In this document: positions 7,487 to 12,867 of the stretch, one piece after another
Numbering within the stretch: the first letter of the stretch is position 1
Layout of the letters: every line of letters starts with the position of its first letter
Assembly (NCBI GenBank): GCA_964424545.1
Contig: CAYRJN010000086.1
Span: forward strand, 1 to 15,508
Reading direction: 5' to 3'
DNA: 15,508 nt
From: JAUVIB01 sp964424545
Lineage (GTDB): Bacteria; Calditrichota; Calditrichia; Calditrichales; Calditrichaceae
Made by a program: the position numbers and the translations under genes
The notes under the pieces: generated by a model
What the model was told of the DNA's origin: nothing
What the model saw: only the letters and a program-made list of their open reading frames with translations
Databases searched by the model: none

Positions 7487-7810
7487 TTATAATCCGGGTA
7501 TTTTGAAATTTCCGGGTAAATTGAGTCCGCCGGTTATTTTTTGTATCTCTTCGTTAGCTTTGGCTTGAGCGTTTTTAATGGTTTGATTAACGGCGGCGGC
7601 GATTAAATCTTCCAACATCTCTTTATCTTCGCCGTTAATGACCTCGGGATCGATGTTAATAGAAAGAATTTCAAGTTTTCCATTGGCTTTTACCTTTACC
7701 ATTCCTCCGCCGGCCGAGCCTTCAACCGTTATATTAACCAAATCTTCCTGCGCTTTCTGCATTTGCGCCTGCATATTTTGCGCTTGTTTTAATATGTCAT
7801 TTATATTCAT
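7487..7810 (-). CDS. ybaB: YbaB/EbfC family nucleoid-associated DNA-binding protein
   Basis: This is a 107-residue protein of the YbaB/EbfC family. It shows a helical, Gln/Met-rich start ('ILKQAQNMQAQMQKAQED'), a central beta part containing 'GSAGGGMVKVKANG', and a helical C-terminal half ending in a Gly/Pro-rich tail. Family members are small dimers that bind and bridge DNA and behave as nucleoid-associated proteins. It sits between dnaX (gap 11 bases) and recR (gap 2 bases), the same order as in E. coli and Bacillus. GAGGAG lies six bases before the ATG at 7810, a good ribosome binding site. Nothing unusual is seen. Confidence 0.96.
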   Translation of the reverse strand: MNINDILKQAQNMQAQMQKAQEDLVNITVEGSAGGGMVKVKANGKLEILSINIDPEVINGEDKEMLEDLIAAAVNQTIKNAQAKANEEIQKITGGLNLPGNFKIPGL

Positions 7811-7821
7811 ATCATACTCCT

Positions 7822-9408
7822 CTAAATGGGTTCCAAGTCGAATTCATCAATAAATTTCCTAATCAACGGGTCTTTGGCTTTTAATTTTTCAAGTTCTTCT
7901 ATAATCTCTTTTTTTGTGGGGCCGTTATGCTTGGCTTGCGACTTTGTTTTTGCAGCTGCTACGTAATTAAAATCGATAACGATATCTTTTTGAAAAACGG
8001 AAAAGACACTGTCCTCGATTAAGATGAGATTCTTTTTAATCAGCTCTTCACTCGCTTCCGACAGATTTATTGTTAAATTATCGTTTTCAAATTTACTTAA
8101 TTGTCCGTTTTGCAGAAGCGAGGCTATGGTGGGCTTTTTTGCGTGCACTTCTTCAATAACATCATGCCATTTTGATGTTATTTCTTTTAACGTGAGCGCC
8201 GTTTCGGCAACCATTCCTTGTATTTCATGGGGTGATGCGCTGTAAACCGGAGGATTATTATCGGTCAGGGCTTTTTTTTTTAGCAGGTCAAGGCGCTTTA
8301 AAATTTCGCCGATATCCTGAGTTGAGGGAAGCTTGGCCAATTTGATCAGACCGAGCTCTAATTTGAGCTGTGGTTGTTTGCTCCATTTAATATCTTTAAT
8401 AATGTCGGAAATAATTTGTAAGTAGAGGATTAAATCGTTTTGCTTGAAATGAGACGCGCTTTCCATATATTGTTCAAGATAATTTTCAGAGACGTCAATC
8501 AGTTCTGTGGACTGCATGGTATTGGCAATCAAAATATTGCGAAAATGTTCCTCAAGTCCCAGTAAAAATTCGTTCAAATCATATCCGGCGGAAAGAATTT
8601 TGTTCGAAAGAAGAATCAGAGCTTTGATATCGCCTTTATTAACCAGATCGGAAGTTTTAAAGAAGATATCCTGACGGATAACGCCGAGCGCCTGAGAGAC
8701 ATCTTCGAAAGTGATTTTTCCGCTGCTGTATGAAATGATCTGATCGAGAATGCTTTGTGAATCGCGCATAGAGCCGTCTGCTTTTTTGGCGATCTGCAAT
8801 AACGCTTCATCGTCGATTTCAACGTTGTCCGATTTACAAATATAACGCAGATGTTCTATGATAGTATTTAAAGGAATACGTTTAAAGTCGAAACGCTGAC
8901 AGCGGGAAAGAATTGTCGCCGGAACTCTATGAATTTCCGTCGTTGCAAAAATGAATACGGCATGTTCGGGAGGCTCTTCGAGCGTTTTCAACAACGCGTT
9001 AAAGGCCTCTTTGGTAAGCATATGCACTTCATCAATAATATATATACGATATTTGCCGCTTGTGGGACTGAAACGGATGTTTTCGCGTAGATTACGGATT
9101 TCGTCAATGCCGCGGTTTGAGGCGCCGTCGATTTCCTGTACGTCCAATGAATTGCCTTTGGTTATGGCTTTACAAGAAGAGCATTCGTTGCAAGGCGTAG
9201 GGGTAGGACCTTTTTCACAGTTGAGCGCTTTGGCCAAAATTCTTGCCGTAGTGGTTTTGCCCACGCCGCGTGGACCGGTAAAAATGAACGAATGGGCGAT
9301 GTGGTTATTAGCGATGGAGTTGGCCAATGTTTTGGAAACATGTTGCTGACCGATTATTTCGTCAAACTGTTGGGGACGCCATCTTCTGGCAATAACGACA
9401 TAACTCAT
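7822..9408 (-). CDS. dnaX: DNA polymerase III subunit tau (and probably gamma)
   Basis: This clamp-loader ATPase has 528 residues from the chosen start. Motifs are 'ARRWRPQQF' (7-15), Walker A 'GPRGVGKTT' (45-53), zinc-binding Cys 64, 73, 76 and 79, Walker B 'IIDEVHM' (124-130) and the SRC sensor motif (168-170). The AAA+ and collar parts end near residue 370; the rest should be the tau-specific tail that contacts DnaB helicase and polymerase alpha. The ATG at 9408 is preferred because the family begins near 'MSYVVIARRWRP'. The frame can be extended to a GTG at 9450, but that codon lies inside the SRP RNA. No clear Shine-Dalgarno precedes 9408. Codons 376-379 contain ten A residues in a row, a likely slippage site that would yield gamma-sized products of 380 or 383 residues. 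Confidence 0.97.
   Translation of the reverse strand: MSYVVIARRWRPQQFDEIIGQQHVSKTLANSIANNHIAHSFIFTGPRGVGKTTTARILAKALNCEKGPTPTPCNECSSCKAITKGNSLDVQEIDGASNRGIDEIRNLRENIRFSPTSGKYRIYIIDEVHMLTKEAFNALLKTLEEPPEHAVFIFATTEIHRVPATILSRCQRFDFKRIPLNTIIEHLRYICKSDNVEIDDEALLQIAKKADGSMRDSQSILDQIISYSSGKITFEDVSQALGVIRQDIFFKTSDLVNKGDIKALILLSNKILSAGYDLNEFLLGLEEHFRNILIANTMQSTELIDVSENYLEQYMESASHFKQNDLILYLQIISDIIKDIKWSKQPQLKLELGLIKLAKLPSTQDIGEILKRLDLLKKKALTDNNPPVYSASPHEIQGMVAETALTLKEITSKWHDVIEEVHAKKPTIASLLQNGQLSKFENDNLTINLSEASEELIKKNLILIEDSVFSVFQKDIVIDFNYVAAAKTKSQAKHNGPTKKEIIEELEKLKAKDPLIRKFIDEFDLEPI
8255..8281 (-). other. A10 slippage/frameshift site in dnaX with stops in both alternative frames
   Basis: On the coding strand CTA AAA AAA AAA GCC (8283-8269) contains ten A residues (8281-8272), encoding Leu376-Lys-Lys-Lys-Ala380. 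One extra A, or a -1 ribosomal shift, reads Lys-Ser-Pro-Asp-Arg and then a double stop TAA TAA (8260-8255), giving 383 residues. One A fewer reads Lys-Pro and then TGA (8267-8265), giving 380 residues. No Shine-Dalgarno-like stimulator or strong downstream hairpin is visible, which favours slippage by RNA polymerase over ribosomal frameshifting. This is an inference by analogy with Thermus dnaX. Confidence 0.7.
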
Positions 9409-9429
9409 ACGATTTACCGTAAATAAGAA

Positions 9430-9526
9430 TGCCAGGTGAACCCGCGGCACATATCCCGTACGCTTACCGCTGCTTCCTTCCGGACCTGACGGGGTTGGGC
9501 GTTGGTCTATTGCGCGGGACCTGGCA
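9430..9526 (-). ncRNA. ffs: Signal recognition particle RNA (4.5S type, small bacterial form)
   Basis: The minus strand carries the hallmark GGTCCGGAAGGAAGCAGC (9486-9469), the GGAA-loop and internal-loop region that binds Ffh. The ends TGCCAGGT and ACCTGGCA pair perfectly, closing a ~97-nt rod. This is the short form without an Alu domain. It starts ~21 bases after the CCA end of the tRNA-Ala gene and ends 21 bases before the dnaX ATG, with no terminator on either side. It is therefore probably processed out of a tRNA-ffs-dnaX transcript. In the cell it forms SRP with Ffh for co-translational membrane targeting. Exact ends are estimated from the closing stem. Confidence 0.95.
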
Positions 9527-9547
9527 AATGGTTGAACTGTATAAAAT

Positions 9548-9623
9548 TGGTGGAGCTAAGCGGGATCGAACCGCTGACCTCTGCATTGCGAACGCAGCGC
9601 TCTCCCAGCTGAGCTATAGCCCC
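9548..9623 (-). tRNA. tRNA-Ala (anticodon CGC)
   Basis: This is a 76-nt cloverleaf with encoded CCA. The acceptor stem has the G3-U70 wobble pair that identifies alanine tRNAs. The D arm is GCTC/GAGC, the T arm AGCGG/CCGCT with loop TTCGATC. The anticodon stem CTGCG/TGCAG encloses the loop TTCGCAA, so the anticodon is CGC (9590-9588), which reads the Ala codon GCG. The last anticodon-stem pair is G31-U39. It is the first gene of the cluster with the SRP RNA and dnaX. Confidence 0.96.
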
Positions 9624-9638
9624 GTAAATAGAATTTTA

Positions 9639-9667
9639 AATTTAGAGAAATAAAAGCATTCAGTCAA
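9639..9667 (-). promoter_or_regulatory. Promoter of the tRNA-Ala / SRP RNA / dnaX cluster
   Basis: On the minus strand TTGACT (9667-9662) is a 5/6 match to -35, followed by exactly 17 bases and TAAATT (9644-9639), a 4/6 match to -10. A start near 9632 would lie about nine bases before the mature tRNA end. The -35 overlaps the stop codon of mtgA (9666-9664), so the stable-RNA promoter is embedded in the end of that gene. Confidence 0.6.
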
Positions 9668-10476
9668 TTTTTTTTATGTAATGCGTCTCTATATTCCCGA
9701 TCGTTGATATAATGATATTTTTTTAGTTTCCGCAATATCCATTTTGTTTTCCAGCGCAGCCAGCGGCTGTCGCCGTTTGGTTTTATTTTGAGAGGACGAG
9801 GGATTATTGCGGCAAGGCGGACTAATTCATTTAAAGAGAGTTGATTAACATTTTTGCCGAAATAGTAACGGGAGGCTGCTTGTACTCCAAAGATTCCGCG
9901 ACCGAATTCTATAACATTCAAATAGAGGTGAAAAATACGCGTTTTGGAGAGTTCTTTTTCTAATCTTCTTGCTATAAAATATTCCTTTAATTTGCGCCAG
10001 TAACTTCTATCCGTAGAAAGAAAAAGATTCTTGGCAAGCTGCTGAGTGATGGTGCTGCCGCCACGTACAATTTTTCCTTTTTCCCAGTTTTTTTTTAAAG
10101 ATTCTTTAAGCTCTTCAAAATCAATGCCATTGTGAAAGTAAAATCCCGCGTCTTCGCTTACGCGCACGGCTTGGCGTAATATCAACGGTATGGTTTTAAA
10201 TGAAACCCATTGCTGTCGTATTTTAAGTTTTTTGCCTATTTTTGCCGCTTCGTCAATACGCTGGCGCATTAAAGCCGTGCTTTTTGGGTTTTTATTTTTT
10301 AACCAACTTACATCGGGAATACTAAAATAAAAAGATGATCCTGTTATCAGCATCAGAGAAAAGAAAAGTATTAAAAAAGACAGCAGCTTGTGTTTAAGAA
10401 TATAAGAAACGCTTCTTTTATACGATTGCGTAATTATGAAAATAGTTTTCTGTTTGGGGATGTCTAAGTTTTCCAT
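9664..10476 (-). CDS. mtgA: Monofunctional peptidoglycan glycosyltransferase (GT51)
   Basis: This 270-residue inner-membrane enzyme polymerises lipid II into glycan strands. A basic cytoplasmic start is followed by one membrane segment (about 31-52), then the GT51 domain: 'SEDAGFYFHNGID' (107-119) with catalytic Glu 108, 'RGGSTITQQLAKN' (138-150), 'RKLKEYFIARRLEKELSK' (161-178) with the second catalytic Glu of the family, and 'LYLNVIEFGRGIFGVQAA' (184-201). There is no transpeptidase domain, and the length fits MtgA rather than a truncated class A PBP. No strong ribosome binding site precedes the ATG at 10476. Its end carries the promoter of the tRNA-SRP-dnaX cluster. It is divergent from the secreted repeat-protein gene at 10752. 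Confidence 0.95.
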   Translation of the reverse strand: MENLDIPKQKTIFIITQSYKRSVSYILKHKLLSFLILFFSLMLITGSSFYFSIPDVSWLKNKNPKSTALMRQRIDEAAKIGKKLKIRQQWVSFKTIPLILRQAVRVSEDAGFYFHNGIDFEELKESLKKNWEKGKIVRGGSTITQQLAKNLFLSTDRSYWRKLKEYFIARRLEKELSKTRIFHLYLNVIEFGRGIFGVQAASRYYFGKNVNQLSLNELVRLAAIIPRPLKIKPNGDSRWLRWKTKWILRKLKKYHYINDREYRDALHKKN

Positions 10477-10580
10477 AACGATATTATTTTAACGAGTTGA
10501 TCGGATAATGTCAAAAAAATAAAATCGTAAATCACGCTTGGAAAAACTTACGCGATCTCTTACCGAATGTGCCTTATTTT

Positions 10581-10615
10581 CGACCAAACGATTATTGCGA
10601 TCGACCGTTTTGTCG
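10581..10615. promoter_or_regulatory. Imperfect inverted repeat, possible activator or operator site
   Basis: CGACCAAACG (10581-10590) and CGTTTTGTCG (10606-10615) are inverted repeats with 9 of 10 positions complementary, separated by 15 bases that contain the palindrome CGATCG. The centre lies about 120 bases before the start expected from the candidate sigma-54 promoter, a typical distance for an enhancer-binding activator. It could equally regulate mtgA, whose ATG is 104 bases away on the other side. The role is inferred. Confidence 0.4.
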
Positions 10616-10664
10616 ATTTTATATAAAATTACAAAATTTCAAAAATATTATATCTTCTTGTTAT

Positions 10665-10709
10665 TTAATAGGTTGAGTTGCTTTGTTTATAATTGGCACG
10701 CCATTTGTA
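10665..10709 (+). promoter_or_regulatory. Candidate sigma-54 promoter, overlapping a sigma-70-like -10
   Basis: TTGGCACG (10693-10700), CCAT, TTGTA (10705-10709) matches the -24/-12 consensus TGGCACG-N4-TTGCW with correct spacing. Only the C of the -12 GC is replaced, by T. A perfect TATAAT (10688-10693), with TTAATA 17 bases upstream (10665-10670), touches it and gives a competing sigma-70 reading. Either would start the transcript about 35-50 bases before the gene at 10752. Confidence 0.5.
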
Positions 10710-10751
10710 GCTATTAACGGCAGATAAAAAATAAATTAATAGGAGGATATA

Positions 10752-11267
10752 ATGAAGACATTATCTAAACTTATGATCAATATAAGCTTAACTTTAGCCC
10801 TATTGGCATTCTTTTCAAATTACAGTTATGCACAGGATACCGGCAATAATCATGGTAACGGCTTTGTAGATGAAAACGGAGACGGATTTAACGATAACGC
10901 TCCCGATGCCGATGGAGACGGTATTCCAAACGGTATGGATGAAGATTATACGGGCCCGAAAATGAAAAACGCCAACGGGCATGGTCACGGAGCCCGCGGG
11001 TTTGTTGACGAAGACGGCGATGGAATAAACGATAATGCCATGGATTCGGACGGGGACGGTATTCCCAACGGTCAGGATCCGGATTTTGTACGCCCGCACG
11101 ACGGCAACGGTAATATGCATAACTATAGTGATCGAAACAAACATCAATACAAACATATGAAGGGCTCGCGCGCCAATAATGGCGGTGGCATGGGCGACGA
11201 CAGTAGGAATGGCTCCCGCAATGCTCATAAATATAACGGCAGTAAAAAACAAGACGGACGTCAATAA
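10752..11267 (+). CDS. Small secreted protein with two DxDGDG calcium-binding-type repeats
   Basis: This 171-residue exported protein has a signal peptide at 1-27 (hydrophobic 'LTLALLAFF', cleavage likely after 'SYA' before Gln 28). Two 30-residue repeats follow at 37-66 and 83-112, 23 of 30 positions identical. Each carries 'GFVDE' and an acidic loop 'DGDGIPNG', as in EF-hand-like or thrombospondin type 3 calcium loops. The tail (115-171) is rich in Asn, Gly, His and Lys, and 'NGHGHG' sits between the repeats, so it may bind calcium or transition metals in the periplasm or outside the cell. The ribosome binding site AGGAGG (10741-10746), five bases before the ATG, is the strongest in the window and predicts high output. 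It has its own promoter region and terminator. Similar repeat proteins near DUF4405 genes occur in metal-reducing and related bacteria as I recall them; the function is unknown. Confidence 0.88.
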   Translation: MKTLSKLMINISLTLALLAFFSNYSYAQDTGNNHGNGFVDENGDGFNDNAPDADGDGIPNGMDEDYTGPKMKNANGHGHGARGFVDEDGDGINDNAMDSDGDGIPNGQDPDFVRPHDGNGNMHNYSDRNKHQYKHMKGSRANNGGGMGDDSRNGSRNAHKYNGSKKQDGRQ

Positions 11268-11286
11268 CAAGTCTGTCCTATAAAAA

Positions 11287-11316
11287 GAAAGCGGGGTTCT
11301 CCCCTCCCCCGCTTTC
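11287..11316 (+). terminator. First of two hairpins after the repeat-protein gene
   Basis: GAAAGCGGGG (11287-11296) and CCCCGCTTTC (11307-11316) form a perfect 10-bp stem with a C-rich 10-nt loop, 19 bases after the stop codon. There is no T run after it, so it probably stabilises the mRNA 3' end or assists the terminator just downstream. Confidence 0.6.
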
Positions 11317-11326
11317 ATGCGTGAAG

Positions 11327-11360
11327 AAAAGCCGCTTTAATGAAGCGGCTTTTTATTTTG
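11327..11360 (+). terminator. Rho-independent terminator of the repeat-protein gene
   Basis: AAAAGCCGCTT (11327-11337), loop TAATG, AAGCGGCTTTT (11343-11353) and a T-rich tail ending near 11360 make a textbook intrinsic terminator. With A and T runs on both sides it could work in either direction, but only the plus strand has a gene ending here. Confidence 0.9.
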
Positions 11361-11529
11361 TCAGAAAGAGGACGGCCATTTATATATGCTTAACAGAAAC
11401 AGAAATGGCTAATCATGGGGATTTTATTAACACTATATTTCTTATCCTGTATTATCTCCGTCATTTTGAAATTAGCACATAGCTTCGTAAAGTGGTTAAT
11501 GAAAAAAGTGCGAACAGAATCGTCAACGT

Positions 11530-11555
11530 GTCATTCCTTCGAAAGAAGGAATCTG
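11530..11555 (+). repeat. Hairpin repeat, copy 1
   Basis: GTC, then ATTCCTTC (11533-11540), GAAA loop, GAAGGAAT (11545-11552), then CTG. This is a perfect 8-bp stem capped by a GNRA-type tetraloop. It shares the GTCATTC...GAATCT ends with copies 2 and 3. Confidence 0.7.
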
Positions 11556-11577
11556 AATATAGACAATAGCAAGATTT

Positions 11578-11613
11578 AGATTCCCGTCCCGTCAATACGG
11601 GATTGGGAATGAC
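11578..11613 (-). repeat. Hairpin repeat, copy 2 (inverted)
   Basis: Read on the minus strand it begins GTCATTCCC and ends GGGAATCT. Inside are the outer stem ATTCCC/GGGAAT (11580-11585 with 11605-11610) and the inner stem CCCGT/ACGGG (11588-11592 with 11597-11601). It faces copy 1, so the pair forms a composite element bounded by GTCATTCC and GGAATGAC (11530-11613). Confidence 0.7.
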
Positions 11614-11658
11614 AAGGAAGGGGAGAATGTAGAAACGGTAACAAAAACGTCCAATATT

Positions 11659-11685
11659 GTCATTCTCAGATAAATTGGAGAATCT
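11659..11685 (+). repeat. Hairpin repeat, copy 3
   Basis: GTC, then ATTCTC (11662-11667), a 10-nt loop, GAGAAT (11678-11683), then CTAAA. The stem differs from copy 1 at several bases, but the changes on the two arms match, so pairing is kept. That suggests the structure is what is conserved. Confidence 0.6.
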
Positions 11686-11925
11686 AAAATACGGCCTATG
11701 TGAACGATGTATAATTTTAAAATTGAGAATAATTCAAAAATAAATAAAAATGTCCGAAATAGGTTGTTTTTTGAAATTCCGATATGATAAAATAATGTAT
11801 CATTTTTTCAGTTTGAATAATCCAATCGATAAAAAAATGAAAGATATTGCACTGTTTTTCAGTATTAACAATAAACGTATCGTGAACCATGGATAAATGT
11901 TAAAAAAAATTAAATGGAGAGAATA

Positions 11926-12771
11926 ATGTCGAATCAACAAAGTAAAAAAATAAATTGGCGTTCTTTTACCAGCCTTTATATTATTTTTTCGGGAATTTTT
12001 ATACTGCTGTCCGGTGTGATTTTGTATCTTGCTTCCGCCGGTCGAGTGGCCAAATGGACGCATCTGACCATATTGGGACTTGAAAAAGAGCAATGGCAGG
12101 CGTTGCATACCATTTTTACTTTTCTGTTTATTATCGCCAGCGGTTTTCATCTTTATTATAATTGGTACGCTTTTGTGTCGTATCTTCGTAAAAAAACAAA
12201 AGAAAAAATCTTATTAAAGAAGGAATTATTTATATCTCTGTTGCTGACCGTTGTTATCTTTTTCATGACGCTTTTTAATGTTGCCCCGTTTAATTATGTT
12301 ATGGACTTTGGAGAATATTTAACCGAAAGCTGGTCGGATGATACAACAGAGCCGCCGGTTCCCCATGCGGAATCGATGACTTTTAGCGAGCTGTCCACCG
12401 CTATTGATATGCCCGCGGAGGAAATGTTAAAGAATTTACGCCAAAACAATATAAATGCCGGTGAAGATGAAATCATAAAAGATGTTGCCGAACGTAACGC
12501 GATAACGCCTCTTAAGCTGTTTGAAAAAATGAAAACGGTCAAAAAAACAAGCGAAACTTCGCCCTATTACGGGTCGGGCTTAGGCTGGATATCTTTGGCG
12601 GATGTTTGCAAGCAGTTGAATATTGAATTACAAAACGCTTTACAGCGTCTAAAAGGGGCCGGCATCAGAGCCGATGCAAGCATGATATTAAAGGATATTG
12701 CCAAAGAAAACGATAAAAAACCTATTGATATAATGAAAATTATCGATAATAAAAAAGAGTTGAAAAACTAA
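11926..12771 (+). CDS. DUF4405 membrane protein with a duplicated C-terminal helical tail
   Basis: This has 281 residues from the ATG at 11926, chosen because GGAGAG lies just before it; another ATG at 11914 would add four residues. Three membrane segments are seen at about 13-37, 59-82 and 101-121. The second carries His 61 and His 75, 14 apart on one helix ('LHTIFTFLFIIASGFHLYYNW'), the spacing used for haem in cytochrome b-like bundles and typical of DUF4405. The basic loop at 87-100 should be cytoplasmic, which places the rest outside the cytoplasm. The tail holds two ~50-residue repeats (about 152-203 and 223-274) that align without gaps around 'IIKDVA' and 'ILKDIA'. Haem binding and a redox or sensing role are inferences. 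It lies downstream of the secreted repeat-protein gene and upstream of a barrel gene. Confidence 0.82.
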   Translation: MSNQQSKKINWRSFTSLYIIFSGIFILLSGVILYLASAGRVAKWTHLTILGLEKEQWQALHTIFTFLFIIASGFHLYYNWYAFVSYLRKKTKEKILLKKELFISLLLTVVIFFMTLFNVAPFNYVMDFGEYLTESWSDDTTEPPVPHAESMTFSELSTAIDMPAEEMLKNLRQNNINAGEDEIIKDVAERNAITPLKLFEKMKTVKKTSETSPYYGSGLGWISLADVCKQLNIELQNALQRLKGAGIRADASMILKDIAKENDKKPIDIMKIIDNKKELKN

Positions 12772-12867
12772 AATTTGTCTCAGTTTGCGAAAAGTAGTAT
12801 CTTCTCTGCACCTAAATAAAAGCGATTATTGATCGTCAACGTTTGTACGTTTTTTTTAGAGGCGGCC

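Larger units (their letters stand above)
11361..11925. other. Gene-free region with dispersed-type hairpin repeats
   Basis: About 560 bases without a convincing gene separate the terminator from the DUF4405 gene. The middle (11530-11685) holds three copies of a hairpin repeat, listed separately. ATGATA (11784-11789) and TATCAT (11798-11803) form an inverted repeat followed by TTTTTCA, which may be an operator or a weak hairpin. I could not find a convincing -35/-10 pair for the downstream gene. Confidence 0.6.

Noticed and set aside
8262..8283. The ten-A run as a sequencing error that breaks dnaX
   Set aside because: The frame continues for 149 well-behaved codons to a natural stop 11 bases before ybaB, so the assembled length of the run is the in-frame one.
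9409..9450. Upstream extension of dnaX to a GTG at 9450
   Set aside because: The added codons lie partly inside the SRP RNA, and the family consistently starts at the MSYVVIARRWRP-type sequence at 9408.
9429..9653. A 74-codon open frame on the plus strand across the SRP RNA and tRNA genes
   Set aside because: It is antisense to two structured RNAs. Its 'RDRTADLCIANAALSQLSYSP' stretch is the well-known false protein read from the complement of a tRNA-Ala gene.
10815..11318. Long open frame on the minus strand opposite the secreted repeat protein
   Set aside because: It is a shadow created by the Asp/Gly/Asn-rich coding sequence. The plus-strand frame has a signal peptide, repeats, perfect Shine-Dalgarno and terminator.
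11530..11685. CRISPR array
   Set aside because: The repeats are inverted, unequal in spacing and variable in the stem, and no cas gene is present.
11800..12150. Minus-strand frame overlapping the start of the DUF4405 gene
   Set aside because: It is antisense to a well-supported membrane protein and has a composition typical of a reverse-complement shadow.
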